Assembly (NCBI GenBank): GCA_007258455.2
Contig: VDFB02193867.1
Location: forward strand, 532,881,071 to 532,945,070
Direction of reading: 5' to 3'
Source of the DNA: Sequoia sempervirens
Lineage: Eukaryota > Streptophyta > Pinopsida > Cupressales > Cupressaceae
Length of the DNA stretch: 64,000 bases
Part shown: positions 11,268-23,397 of the stretch, piece after piece
Numbering within the stretch: position 1 is the first letter of the stretch
Layout: the number at the start of each line of letters is the position of its first letter
The notes under the pieces: generated by a model
What the model saw: only the letters and a program-made list of their open reading frames with translations
Database searches by the model: none
What the model was told of the DNA's origin: nothing
Position numbers and translations under genes: made by a program

Positions 11268-13344
11268 TGAATCACTAAATCTAGGCCACACAACCCATAA
11301 ACACCTAAATACTGATTGGCTAATGATTGGTGTCACGATTATCCTCAAAAAATATACAATAAATGAGGGTTGTGGATGCAAAATAGGGTCAATTAAAGCA
11401 TAAGAAATTCCAATTATTAATGAAAAACTTAGAAACGTGTGAAAGTTTGTTACAACACTTTATAACACTTAAAATAAGGAAAGGTTAATGTTTATTTTGA
11501 TTAAAAATGGGTTTATTATGTGTAATTAATTAATAAGACCTTAGAAAAGTGTGAAAGTGTGTTGCAACACTTCACAATACTTTAGCAAGGTACAATTTAA
11601 TCTATTAGCTCACAAGCACCCAATACCTAATGTGAATGTTTCAACCACATTACAACACTGAATCAAGGAAATACTAATCTCAAATCAACAAGGAGGGCCC
11701 AAACAAGTGTGAAAATGTCCCCAACAATAATTTTTGACACTACATTTAGACCCCACTTTAGTGAGAGGATGAACTTGCTTCAAACTCACACTAAAGTAGA
11801 AAAAATGCAACAAGAGGGGTTCAAATGCACCAATGCTAGTAAAATGAGATGAAAATGACAAAGAGTTGTGATCAAACCCCTAGGATCAAGATCCCATGAC
11901 AAACCAACATAGGCACAAAGGAACACACATGAGAATAATAAAAAGCATAAAAAAGAACAAGCATACACTATCAAAGATGAAAAAGAGAAAAAGGATAAAA
12001 GAGATTTGAATCAAGATTCAATCATTTTTCCATCATGATTTGGATTAGATCTATGCCTTTTTTTCCAAAAAATGCATACTCACTCTAAGGTGATAGAACT
12101 TTAGGCTATCCACTAGGTGAAAAGTCTAAAAAGGTGAGAAACATACACTCATGGTTGGCATGTACTCAGATAGACACAAGTGGCTATGAGGAAAGTCATC
12201 CTTGGTATAGTTTCCTAATCAAACCATACCAAAGTTATACCTCCTGATAACTTTAATAAGGCATCACACAAAAATGATTTTTGAGCTTCATGAGATAAGC
12301 AAAACTTTGTATGCTTGGAGCTCATGAACAAAAAATATGGCTCCATAGGCATGCAAGCTGTGTTATACAAGGTGGCTATATATATGAAAAATGAAAAAAT
12401 GAGGGAATGTTCAAAGGATTCCTGCTTAGTTCATGCAAGATATTTAACTTAGGGAAAAAATTTCCTAATGTCTCCAAGAGAGGACCAATCAAAGAATAGA
12501 AGATTCACAACTTAGGGGATACGGTGTGTCACATCAAGCCACTAAGAGGAATGTAATATGCTAAGAGAGATGATGCTCATGAGAGACATCACAACCAATG
12601 TCATTCACAAAGTGAAAAACACATCATATGAAGTAACAAAAGTACACCATGAACCATGAAAAAGAATAATGCAAAAGAATAATGTCAATGTATTCCCCCA
12701 CTTTAAATAAATTTCTAAACACCATGCTATGAGAAATTACTTTAAAGTAGCAAATGATAAATGAAAATAAAGAAGAAGACATGAGAGATAATTTGGAAAT
12801 CCCTATGCCAAGTCATATGTTTCCAAGTAGAACTACGTCATGCAAAAGAAAAGGGCAAGAGAGGGGTTGCCCCCAAAATGAAAACATAAAATACATAAGG
12901 GATTAATGGATTTGGGGTTAGTATGTTTCTTGCTGAAAATGTTTTTAAAGAGTTTAGAATTGTCATAATTGCCCAAATACACATTGAACTAGAAGAATGA
13001 CACAAAGAGAGTGAAAACAAAGAAAAAAAACCTTTTGAGTCAACATGGAAGAGACATGAATTTCTCAAAACCTTGCATCATCCTCAAAAGGAAAACACAA
13101 GACAAATGAAAACTGAAAATTAAAAGAAAAAGATTCATGACATAGAGAAGAATGAAGGTACCAAAAGAGGAATATCACAAAGAGAGAATATGAAACAAAA
13201 CATCGAAGGGGACCACATTAATAGGAAAAGGATATCTATCTCTTTCCCCCACTAACTGCAAGACAACAATGAGTTGAGGAAGGTGATGGGAAAGTTCATG
13301 TAATAGTGAGAATGGAATGTTCTACAAGTATTACATGATAATAG

Positions 13345-14048
13345 GATCCACCTGAAGAGGATGTTATGCAATCACTCAATTTCAATCATTGCGATCGAAG
13401 TGAAAATTGTCCAATACTAATTTAAATGCATAACACTCATCATTACTATGTCCAAGAGTTCTACATATCATGTGGTATTGACAATGTGGAACTTATGCAT
13501 CTTTAGGATATAGTATGTGCCTATCTTTCATTGGTGGTAATGTTATTAGTTCTTTGTTTAACAATATTTGTAATTTCCTTTCACTTTTAGGTGGTGGATA
13601 AGGGAACTTTAATTTATATATCTTGTAGGGCCTCTTGCATTTTCTAGATTCACCAACTTCTTGAATTGAACATGGAGGAAGAGAGAGCTAAGGTGATCCT
13701 ATTATCCTTGTCATTGTTATTAGTCATTTGTTGTTATTTAGGAAAAAGGACATTCATATCAAGAGGAGAATATAAGATCACCATACCATTACTATGAAGC
13801 CTTAGGTATTATTTAAGAGGTCTTATGTTCTGAGGGGGATCTTGATATCCTAACCCTTTTGTGTTTCCATTAGTTTGTATTTGATCTAGGACTTGATGAA
13901 TGTTATGTTCACTTGTTGTATCACATCCTTTCTTACTCAAGATTGTGAATACCTTTCCATTTGTCTCTTCTAGGTTGATGTGAGTGTTTATTACTTTTTT
14001 TATCATAAAATGGTTGAGTATTTTCTTTCTTAGAGGAACTAGGTTCAC
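13345..14048 (-). pseudogene. Ty3/gypsy gag fragment (decayed)
   Basis: On the minus strand near 13500-13390 a frame reads CQYHMICRTLGHSNDECYAF, a Cys-x2-His ... Gly-His-x4-Cys arrangement like the zinc-knuckle-type end of plant gypsy Gag proteins, followed by a Leu/Asp-rich tail. Upstream on the same strand (14048-13809) an open stretch of 79 codons could be preceding gag sequence, but I see no diagnostic residue in it. Stops and frame changes separate the two. No protease, RT or LTR is found beside it, so this is a scrap of an older element. Confidence 0.45.
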
Positions 14049-15396
14049 CTATTGTAGGGAACTTAGGTTCAACTTTTTTTTAGGATATAAGTAACCAAAC
14101 ATCTCAAGAGGTGTTATCGTGGGGAATTTGGTTGTTTTGTGGATAGGTAAAAGGATGCATTAGATTCAAGTTTGTTAAGTGTTAGTGAATGAAATGGACA
14201 CTTAAAAAAAAAAAAATTATTATAATTTACCCTAAAGCACTAGAAACCATCACTAACAACTCTGGAAATGTTATAATTGCATTTGTGACTTTCCTCTAAA
14301 TTTTAGAGGTACAACTCCCTCTTATGATCTTCAATGAATTAGAAAAAATTGAAAATAAATTATGGTGTGTCTTTAACCAGAAAGTAGTAAGGTTCAAATG
14401 TTAGTTCATAAATATGATACTAATGCAAACGTGAAAGCAGAAGGTCATAATTAATCAATGCAAAAATTCAAAAACCTATGGCTGATATAACATCATAGAT
14501 GAGCTCATATTGTAATAAATGGATGCCATCAAGTGCATCTCACAAAGAATATATAACTTGATTTCACATATGATACAAAGATTAGTACACAAAACATCTC
14601 ATTCAATCCATAATTCAATGATTATGAATATTCATAGTATGAATTAAACTTAAATACTCCTTGAAAGTACAACCAAGTGCCCTTTTTTGAAGATGGAGAA
14701 AAAATTGCATCTCCTTTAGCTTAATCATATATATAGCCAAACATTCCCTTAGAATAATGCTAAAACCATTACTAAATTTGGCATCTCCTTATCTTCCATT
14801 ATCTTTTGGATTCTACTAAAGATTAATCTAGGAAATAAAGGGCATCGAGCAAGAAAACTGATCTTATTTACAACATTCATTGAATAAAATTTCACATAAT
14901 AATGATTAATGAGACTTTTGGGAACATCATTTGATAGCACGTGTAAGCTTCCAGCTAAAGAAATGATTTAATGTTTATTTCAAATCATCCAATACTTTGA
15001 ACCATGTTATCATCCCACCAAATCTAAGAGAAAAAAGCACCAATGTTCGAATAGCCATCTATAAATTTGACCAACATTACAACTCTTCATCATTTAGTAG
15101 CACCCAAAATGGTGAGCACTCAGAGTGATGGTGATTCTTCAAATGTAGTCAATTATTTAGGAATCTATCAGATCAACTAAAATAAGTCTTTGTGATATTG
15201 AGTGAGGTGGAAGAAGAGGTGATTTGCGGTATCCTAGGTGAAGGGTTTCTCAGATAGGCACACGTACACAATACTACCATGTTAGAGAATTTTGTGTACA
15301 CAATCCTCAGGACCTCTGGTCACCATGACTTGGGTGTTAAAGTATTAGAATTTCTATTTAGGCATGAATTTCATCGTAGTTTCAAAGTAGCTATCA
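14049..15396. other. non-coding DNA, nothing recognised
   Basis: AT-rich with no supported reading frame. A run of 13 A residues lies at 14205-14217. Confidence 0.4.
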
Positions 15397-15564
15397 CTAG
15401 CTTATCTATCTTAATATATTAATCTATATATTATACGCTGAGAGATATCATTTTCAAGGCATATTTTTTAAATTCAAAAATAAAAAAAATAAAAAAAAAT
15501 GCCTCGAAAATGATATCTCTCAGTGTATAATATATAGATTAATATATTAAGATAGAAAAGCTAG
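15397..15564. repeat. long near-perfect palindrome (foldback)
   Basis: The left arm starts CTAGCTTATCTATCTTAATA and runs through ACGCTGAGAGATATCATTTT to about 15463. The right arm is its reverse complement with only a few differences, ending GATAGAAAAGCTAG. Arms are about 67 bp and the A-rich loop about 35 bp. Weaker symmetry continues a few bases outward. No clear target duplication was found. It could be a foldback MITE or the product of a local inverted duplication. It lies 230 bp from the end of the Helitron pseudogene. Confidence 0.75.
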
Positions 15565-15795
15565 TAGCATCTGCAACACACAATGTAAAATAATAATTTA
15601 TCACATATTTTATTTTAAATAAAGAAGTATAATACTTTACAAATCATGATTCATATCATATTTATTCAAATGCACAAAGAGATGTGTACAATAGGAATTC
15701 ATAATGAATGAGACAATTCATGTTTTATACCAAAAATTTAATATCAATATTAATAGAAGAATTCACTCGAAAAATATATACATCACATAAAAATG

Positions 15796-17484
15796 TTATG
15801 TTTCCAAAGATTTTAGTCTTTCTTCCTTTGCTTTTCTTTTGGCGAGTTGCTTTCCTGTCTTCATTTTTTCATAATGATCATACATAAATGCTGGTGAGAT
15901 TCTAATTCCATCCAAAGACTTAACATGTGATATACAAACAAATGTTAATCCTGCCCTTTCTCTTGGTCCTATATCAATTGTTTCCTTGGAAAGAGTTAAT
16001 GCTTGTGATTTGTGGATCATTAGTGCCCAAGCCAATCATAGGCTAAATTGATGTGTTTGGCCCCTTTGTATTGGTGAAATTGGAATTAAATTTGGAGATG
16101 CATCTTCAAAAGGAATTCCAGAGTAATTATCAAATTCAACCATAACATATGTAGGTGGATCTGGTGGGCCACATCTAGTTTTGTATATGATATTTTTTAT
16201 GTATCCTAAAGCTCCATTCACAAGACCTTCTTCTATCCATAAATTAGATGTTAACAAGAACCTTGCATCCTTTGAAACATACTCATCTGCATTTGAATCA
16301 AACTCCATATAAATAGAATTTCGTTGGTCAAATTTTTTTTTATCTGAATTGCATGTAAGTTCAGTAAGCACATTTTCATCAATTTGAACATCTTTATAGA
16401 ACCTATAATGTTCTATTTTATATTTAAGTGCTCTATATACCCTTTATCTATTAACTGTAAAATTATAAGTTGTTCCATGCTAATCCTTTTTTTGAACACA
16501 ATGACTGGTAAATCTTTTATTCGATGTGGTAAAATTTTAGCTATTTCTCTCACTTCTTGTGGAAAACTTATGGTATCTCCTTTATATTTGTATTTCCCTC
16601 CAGTTGTATGTGTTACTTGAAGTGTTAGGTTGACAGGTGCTATCAACATTTCCTCTATTTGTGTTAAATTTGCAAGTTCTGATGGTTGTGGACAAGGATC
16701 CATATTTTTTAATGCTAAAAATCGATGTTCATTACTCTCTTGTTGATATTGATTCCAAATAGGGCCCTCAGGTACCCATACAACCTTCATTGCAAGATAA
16801 CTCTCTTCACAACTATAACACATACTTGGTGTAGAAAGTTTATCTAGTCCATGTTGAAATATCATTTGTAGACTTTTCAAATCAATCTCAGTAGTTGTAT
16901 TATTATTAATTACTTCTTGATCTCTTCTATTATCAACATTCATTACATTTTGAATTCTATCATTTGGTGTTTGTAGCACATGATCTATTTTAATAGAATT
17001 CACCCCTTCAAACTACCTCAATATTTCCATGAGATTGATGATGTTTTTTAACTAATTCAAGATTGCACACTTGTATTTGTTGTCTCTCTATCTCATTCAA
17101 TTGATCAAAATGCATAGCTCTTTGAATTTGTGAACAACGTGTTATCATTTTATCTACATGTTGTCTCATTTCTGCTTCAATCTCTTCTGTTGTCATATCT
17201 ACCCTATGTTTAAGACTTCTTTCTCTATCATTTTGGTTTCGACGAATCCTTTCTTCTTGTCTTTGTACATCATTCATTTGTTCATGTCGTTGTCTCATAT
17301 AGATATGAGCATATTCTCTCTTTTGTTCTGTTTGTTACTCTTCAGTTGTAAAACTCCTTGCTTCCTCTCTTTGTGCATTAGCCATTTTTTCATGTCGTTG
17401 TATCATATAATTTCGAGCATATTCTCTTTGATGCTCTCTTCGTTGCTCTTCATTTTGAAAACTTGTCCTTGGACGATGGGGCAT
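15796..17484 (-). pseudogene. Helitron replicase/helicase, internally deleted
   Basis: Reads right to left. From an ATG at 17484-17482 the first ~160 codons are Arg/Glu/Gln-rich with the REYA-type repeats seen at Helitron N-termini. Next (17003-16413) comes the conserved N-terminal domain with a CYSCEESYLAMKV cysteine pair and a LTQIEEMLIAPV block. The sequence then passes directly, near 16380, to the C-terminal part of the PIF1-like helicase: LLTSNLWIEEGLVNGALG and, after an in-frame TGA, AWALMIHKSQALTL and SHVKSLDGIRISP. The HUH nuclease domain and helicase motifs I-IV are absent, so several hundred residues have been lost. TAG and TGA codons and frame shifts confirm it is dead. No Helitron ends were identified. 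Confidence 0.8.
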
Positions 17485-17730
17485 CCTACAAATTTTAATA
17501 AAAATTAATAAATCTATAAAATTGTTAAGAATTTGTAAAGATACTTAATGGTTCATAGGTATATAAATAATTTTACCAGCTAAATACAATATAAAAGGAC
17601 ATTGTTAAGAAAACATAATTACATATTGCCTTGGCTATTATTATTTTTAAAGTAGTGATATTTGCTTATTTTCTACAAGTACCATTTCATAGCAATATTC
17701 ACTTTTAATTGAAAAATATATTAACTTTTG

Positions 17731-17804
17731 AATCCAAATGATAGTTGAACCCACAACCTTACAATTATAAACAAAATACACTAATCCATTGCACTACATG
17801 TTTA
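17731..17804 (-). repeat. tRNA-like (SINE-head-like) sequence
   Basis: On the minus strand TAGTGCAATGGATTAGTG resembles a Pol III A box and, about 35 nt later, GTTGTGGGTTCAACTAT resembles a B box. The arms do not pair well enough for a functional tRNA. A related copy lies at 43472-43542 on the other side of the LINE. Probably a decayed tRNA-derived repeat. Confidence 0.45.
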
Positions 17805-17898
17805 TTTTGATTTTTTATGATCACAATTTTGTTAATTAATAACTTTTTCAATAAAATTAGTAATAAATTAATTAATTAAAAAATGTATTAATTTTTAA

Positions 17899-17909
17899 AC
17901 CACAATGAA
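17899..17909. repeat. LINE target-site duplication, left
   Basis: ACCACAATGAA, repeated exactly at 43470-43480 after the poly(A) tail. Two extra A residues on each side could extend it to 13 bp. Confidence 0.8.
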
Positions 17910-18295
17910 TATTAAATTTTTGATTTTTTCTAAAAGAGATGGCGTCGTTGTGGGCTAGTGCGTGCGCGCTGGCTAGGGTTTCTCTACCCTAGCTATGCCT
18001 CATACTTAGATTCTTTTGTGTTGGGGGCAGTTCGGAGGGGGTAATCTAGTGCGCAAGGTTTGTGGCTTGGCTGGTCACATTTTCTAATTGTTTCTTGTGC
18101 ATTTTTCTAACATTTTTCTGCTTCTTCCTGTACGTTTTGTGCTCTATATTTAGTGGTTGGGGGGTGTTCTTGTGTCTGTGGGAGGGCTGCAGTTTTTTGT
18201 GGTGATTGAAGCTTGGTGGGGGGGTTGGGTTTATTTTCTATGCTCTTCTCTGGTGTGCTTTGGGTTTTTTGGGGTTCTTTGGTTTTAGGCCTTGC

Positions 18296-19731
18296 ATGGC
18301 TCCAAACAGGATCTCCCCTGGTGGTAAGGGGTTGTCTTTCAAGGATACGGTGGCGGGAAGCAATCGTTCGGTTCTATTGCATTCAAATCCTTCTTTTGGT
18401 GAGTCTGGATCAGGAATGGGTGAGTCCTCTTATCTATCTGGAGGTTTTAGGCCCTCAAAGGTGAACGGGTGCCTTACTAAGAGTGATAATCAGCTGATTG
18501 TTGAGATCCAACCTAAAGCTATTGTGGATGATATCAACTATTTATCAAAGAATGCTCTGATCTATAAGTTCCTAGGGATTCAAGTATCCTTGTCCTTTTG
18601 GAATCATGGGCTTGGCGTACCTGGTCTCTAGAGGGGGATATGGATGTTTTGTTGGAAGCCAATGGCTATTTTCAAGTGGTTTTCTCTTGCATGTCGGACA
18701 GGAATAAAGTTTTCGAAGGAGGGCCCTATTTCTACAATCAAGTGGGTCTCTTCATTAAGCCTTGGCATGTGGGATTCAACCCTATAGAAGAGCTTCCTTT
18801 GCAGGTTCTGATTTGGGTGAGATTACCATGGCTTCCTTTAGAATTCTAGAGGGAGGACATTTTTAGTTTAGTTGCAAACTAGCTTGGAAAACTAGTTGGT
18901 CCTTCAAGACAGACTATGGAGAAGAAGGTAATTACCTATGCCTAGGTATGTGTCGAAATTGATTTGAATAAGCCCTTGCCTGATTCTATCAAAATTCAGT
19001 TGGGGTCAAGTTCATGGATTCAACAACTTGACAATGAAACGTTGTCATTTCGTTGTCATTTTTGTCATGAATATGGGCATTTGTAGAGGGTGTGCCCCAA
19101 ATCAAAACTTGTAGAGGATTCAAAAATAGGGTTGGCTAGTGCTCCTCACACCCAAGATAAAGGGAAGGCCCCTATGAGGGAGGACAAGAAGGGCTTCATC
19201 CCTATAAGAGGGCGTAATAAGGGGCATGGCCAAAAGAGGACCTTTAAGGATAGATAGACAGATGAGGTTTTCAATAGGTTTGATGGGTTGGATGACTTGG
19301 AACTATTTGATGAAACCATTGCTAATATGTCGGCTAGCCATGAGCTCTTGGAAGCAAAGGAAATAGGTGGGGAGGAGACCAATGTTGTTCAGGCTGATTC
19401 ATAGGAGAGAGAGCTTGGGGTACAAATGGTCACAGATACTTCAGTGAGACCTTTTGAGGAGTTGGAAAATAGTGGAGACAAGGAATTGTAGGAGATTTCT
19501 ACTCATGCCTGAACCAAGGCTTGCACCAAAAAATTTTGCCAGGAGGAGAGCAAAAGTAAGTGTTCCCCTTCTATTTTAGGTATTCATCAAAAAACCATTA
19601 GAAAAGATACCCCAGAGAAGCCTCTCAAGGTAGGGAGGAAGAAAGACTAGGAAAAGGTGAAGTTAGTGGGAGAGACTTTAGTGGAGTATGGTTCTGTGAA
19701 GACCATTGATTCCCACTTCCCTCTTCATTAG
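18296..19731 (+). pseudogene. LINE ORF1 (DUF4283 plus CCHC zinc knuckle)
   Basis: RNA-binding chaperone-type protein of plant L1 elements. The ATG at 18296 opens MAPNRISPGGKGLSF. The frame shifts near 18590 and continues through a DUF4283-like region (18600-19020, including FEGGPYFYNQVGLFIKPWH) and a CHFCHEYGHL...RVCP zinc knuckle (19050-19095), then a Lys/Glu-rich tail to a stop at 19729-19731. In-frame TAG codons occur where Trp or Gln would fit, such as after PLEF at 18847 and in the zinc knuckle at 19084. Only 2 nt separate its stop from the ORF2 ATG. Confidence 0.8.
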
Positions 19732-19733
19732 AA

Positions 19734-20343
19734 ATGATTGTTCTTTCATGGAAGGTAAGGGGGTTGAATAGCATCCCTAGACAAAAGGCTATTCGGGAGT
19801 TCATTAAGTCTCATTTGCCTGAGGTGGTTTATATTCAGGAAACTAAGTTATCTATTGATAGGATGCATTACACGGCTACTAAGATTTGGCCTAGATGTCT
19901 TTGTCAGTGCATTGGCACTCAAGGATGTTCTGGGGGTTTAGCTCTTTTATGGGATCCTCACAAGCTAGTCCCACTTTGGTGGGTTTCTAGCAAATCTACT
20001 ATTTCCTTGGTGGCCACATGTTGCGTAACTGGTGAGACTCTTCTCTTCACTAATGTTTATGCTCTGATTGATTTTATTGGAAAAAAAATTCTTTGGTCAC
20101 ATATAGGATATGTTCACTCTCTTTCCTCTCTATTCCCTTGGATTCTGGCAGGAGATTTCAATGCAGTTTTAAGTTTGGAAGAGAAGCAGGGTGGTAATCC
20201 CAAGCTCGGCCCCTCTGGTGGCCTTTTAAGGAGTAACATTGAAAGCTCGAGGGTGGTGGAAATCACACCTTCCAATGGGTTGTTCACAAGGAATAATAGG
20301 AGATGTGGTGTGAAAGCAATAGTAGAAAGATTAGATAGGTTTC
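19734..20343 (+). pseudogene. LINE ORF2, 5' part: AP endonuclease domain
   Basis: Starts at the ATG 19734. Endonuclease landmarks are visible: WKVRGLN near the start, QETK, GDFNAVL (about residues 140-146) and the terminal RLDRFL. The Asp and Asn of GDFN and the Glu of QETK are catalytic or metal-binding residues in this family and are kept. The frame runs straight into the Tat LTR at 20344. After removing the LTR element and one GTTTC it resumes in the same frame at 39671. This half is free of internal stops. Confidence 0.88.
20339..20343. repeat. Tat element target-site duplication, left (GTTTC)
   Basis: Five bases directly before the TG of the 5' LTR, identical to 39666-39670. Confidence 0.9.
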
Positions 20344-21602
20344 TGTAGACACCTAAAAATGACCTAGGCCTGCAAGCTTCATTTTTACCACTTTCGTCCT
20401 AGCATAATTAAGTTATTTAATTATGTCCTTGGTCCACATTCGACTATTGATTAAATAATTCATAATTATTTAATTAATTCATGTCATTTGTTCCTCCTTG
20501 ATTATTAAATAAATAAATATTATTTATTTATCTAATACGTCATTAATTATTTATGTCTTCCTTTAATTAAATAAATTTCATAATTTATTTAATTTCCCTT
20601 TGTCATTTATGTCTTCTTGATTAATTAAATAAATTTTATTTATTTAATTACGTCACTAATTAAGTCCCCTTCTTCTAAAAATTAAATAAATTCTTATTTA
20701 TTTAATTGTCCACTTTCCACTATAATTAAATAATTTATATTTAATTATTTAATTATTCATTAGCTTTTTCTCTCATTAAAATTAAATAAATTTGATTTAT
20801 TTAATTTAGCCAATTCTCCTGAATTTTGAATTAAATCATTATTTAAAATCAAAATAATTCTTTTGTCACATTCTTCAATAATTAAATAATATCTTTATTA
20901 TTTAATTATTTACTAGTCACCTGGAGTAAATAAATTTTATTATTTAAATTCTCCAACAACCTCTTTGTCTGTGCCAGCCTTATCTTCCAAATTAATTCTT
21001 GACTTTTGACTTCTCATTTAATTTCGACCATTGATTGAATTATTTTATAATTCAATCTTGACCCTTCATTCTTACCTGTTGCCCTAATTTTGACCTAACC
21101 CTAATGCACAGCAGCATTCAATCTTAAGCATTGATCTTAGGGTTCTTGTCATCTTTTCATCCTGGCCACACGTTCAAAATTGCAGTTTTCATAAAAGGGA
21201 AATTTTGATCTCGTTTGCTTCTCTCTTGCTCTCTTGACCTCTTGCACTCTTAGTCTCTCTCATGTTTAGATTTTAATTTATGCTACTATTAGTTTTACAG
21301 TCATAGTCACTTACATCCATAGTCATTTTAGTCCATTGTAGGGTCATTTTATTTTCTGCAAATCCTTCAACACTTGCATAGGGCTGAGTCTTTAGTCATA
21401 GTTGCTCACATAAATCTGAGGGCATTTTTATTTACTGCAAGCTAGAAGGTGTAACAAAGGTCAATCATGGAAGGTGGAGACTTAGGGTAACATTATCCCT
21501 TTTGTCTTCACATCACTTCCTTTGTGCTTTGTTATTTCATAGGAATTTTATTGTTATTGTGCTAACCCCTCTAACATATTTTAGAATTTTCCCTTGATCA
21601 CA
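20344..21602 (+). repeat. 5' LTR of the Tat element
   Basis: Starts TGTAGACACCTAAAAATGAC and ends TTTTCCCTTGATCACA. Matches 38420-39665 throughout. The first half (20404-20910) is an array of AT-rich hairpins. CATAAAAGG near 21189 is a possible TATA element. A 13-bp segment near 20940 is absent from the 3' LTR. Confidence 0.93.
20404..20910. repeat. array of about ten AT-rich hairpins in the 5' LTR
   Basis: Consecutive short inverted repeats with arms of 8-13 bp, mostly perfect, and loops of 3-6 nt. Examples: 20450-20474 (ATTAAATAATT, loop CAT), 20565-20594 (AATTAAATAAATT, loop TCAT), 20622-20650 (TAATTAAATAAAT, loop TTT), and similar units near 20405, 20505, 20676, 20722, 20785 and 20877. 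Spacers of 20-30 bp are pyrimidine-rich and often contain TGTC or CGTC. Most hairpins carry AATAAA on both strands. The array is repeated in the 3' LTR. Confidence 0.85.
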
Positions 21603-21603
21603 T

Positions 21604-21620
21604 TGGTGAATCCGACGTCG
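21604..21620 (+). promoter_or_regulatory. primer-binding site of the Tat element (putative)
   Basis: TGGTGAATCCGACGTCG begins one base after the 5' LTR and opens with TGG, the complement of the tRNA CCA end. I could not identify the tRNA with certainty. Confidence 0.5.
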
Positions 21621-21699
21621 TTTCTCGGCTCTTCGTACGTTTTTTGTTGTGTTCTATTGTTTTGCAGGTACAGGTATGGATCGCCGCAACCTTTTTTTA

Positions 21700-22235
21700 A
21701 AAATAGTGTGACGCATCATATGCGTCATGATACACCCGAGAATCGTAGAGCCGCAATCGCTCTATCACAACAAAAATGACGCACAGAACGACACATCTGT
21801 GTTTCCTGAGCTGCATCCGAAACCCTGAAAGTCGCATTTGCAATCCGCGCTGCATCTGTCTGGTATAATACTTTTTTCCAGTTTGAGGGTTTTATTTTTG
21901 GATTTCGGGTTGTCTAATCTTATGTTTTTCTACATTCTGTCTTTATTCCTGCATGTTGAATAAGATTATATTTTCTGTCACTAATCCTTTCTGGTAGCGG
22001 CTTTCTGTTTTGGTAGGGTTTTTTGGTGTTTTCTGTTGTTTTGCAGGATACTGGTATGGATCGCCGCAAATGTCACAACGCATCTACTGACAGAAACGAC
22101 ACAACTGTTCTGACAAGACGCAAATGCCAATTACAGAGACGCAACTGACATTCTGAGCCGCATTCGCAGAACTAAATGACGCATATGACAAACTGAGCCG
22201 CATCTGTCTGGTAATACCGTGCCGCATTTGTCTGG
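21700..22235 (+). repeat. ~20-bp degenerate repeat array (core CGCATYTG), leader cluster 1
   Basis: Units such as GACGCATCATATGCGTC (21710), CCGCATTCG, GACGCATATGACAAACTGAG and GCCGCATCTGTCTGG recur every 18-24 bp, clearest at 22110-22230. The context is often followed by TGACA or TGTCTGG. Two segments share TATGGATCGCCGCAA (about 21675 and 22055), suggesting a local duplication. Confidence 0.6.
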
Positions 22236-23397
22236 TAAACTTTTTCTTTTAGTTTTGAGATTTTAATTGTCGAATTTTGGGTTTTTTTGTTTACTAGTTT
22301 TCTATCTTTTTTTGTGTTTTATTCCTGCATGTTAACCAGATTAGAGCTTTTGTGTTACTAATAATTTCTTGTAGCGTGTGGCGATCCTTTTTCGTGTGTC
22401 CAAGACCATTACATACAAGACTACTAACTCATTGCTTGCAGATTCGCATGTCAAAGAAGGAGAAAACAAACAGTGTGCTTGTTGATTTCTAGATTAGCAA
22501 ACTTTGAATTTGGTGCTCATAAAAAGAATCATGTCTTTCATGCTTGAGTGTGCTTGTGGAGTGGTAGGTGAGTATTCTCTCACTTGGTGAAAACCTTGTG
22601 ATCAGAAAACTAGACCCATTCTTTTCTTGTTATTTTACCCTTCATGATTCGGTATATCAGAGTATCCTCTCCCCTTGCGCATTTGTGCGATCCTGGGTGT
22701 AAGAGAAATGGTTATCGACTCTAGAACTTGGGCCTGTTCTGGTGGGAAAAAGTACTCACCCCAGGACAACTCAGACCAGTAGCACCCTGACACCGAGGGA
22801 CTTCCAGCCTGTATATAAAAGTGGGTTCTTGGGGAAATCCCAAGAATCACGAGCGTGGTTCCGACGAGATGGATCCGAAAGGGGACTCTCACCGCATGGA
22901 TCACGCCCCACGAACAGAATGCCCGAATTAAACACCTCTTGTCTTAGTGTCCAACCGCTCTATTGGCCGTTGCTTGATATAGTGCAGGGTATAGTATCAT
23001 GCCTGAAGATTACTCACTACCGATCCCCTTGAGTAGAGATAGCAATTCTTGGGATGTCACTACCCAATGAATCCGAATTTGGTGTGCTCGAATGACGTTA
23101 ATGAGCCGTGGAGGAGAGCCAATGCCTCCAAATTCTAAGCTATCCACTCTCGAGAAGGAAAGGTGTTCATCACCAATTCGGGGTATAACTGGTGGGCTAT
23201 ATCAAGTATACAAACCCAAGGCCTAGTGGCCTTTTTAGGATTGTGCTTATCTCATGTGTCTTTGGTTATTCCTTAAAACGCTGTGTTTGTCAAGTGCATT
23301 CTGGTTTTGTCACAATCCAAACAAAACAGTCATCAAACAGATCAAAAAACTTCCATCAACATACCACGAAAATAACTTTGAAACAAAACTGTCATAT

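Larger units (their letters stand above)
9791..13344. other. AT-rich non-coding DNA with short repeats
   Basis: No supported gene. Two dyad motifs occur at 11121-11154 and 11235-11267. Between 11430 and 11720 the phrase GTGTGAAAGT...TTRCAACACTT recurs about four times at roughly 110-130 bp, a very degenerate tandem repeat. The rest, including 11.8-13.3 kb, shows only short frames. Confidence 0.45.

Noticed and set aside
16384..17508. Plus-strand open frames over the Helitron region
   Set aside because: Shadows of the minus-strand Helitron pseudogene, which has recognisable motifs.
17731..17804. Functional tRNA gene
   Set aside because: A- and B-box-like blocks exist but the acceptor and D stems do not pair and there is no clean terminator.
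22630..23220. Less AT-rich block in the Tat leader with several open frames
   Set aside because: Frames are short, overlap on both strands and match no protein. Treated as leader sequence, not a gene or rRNA fragment.
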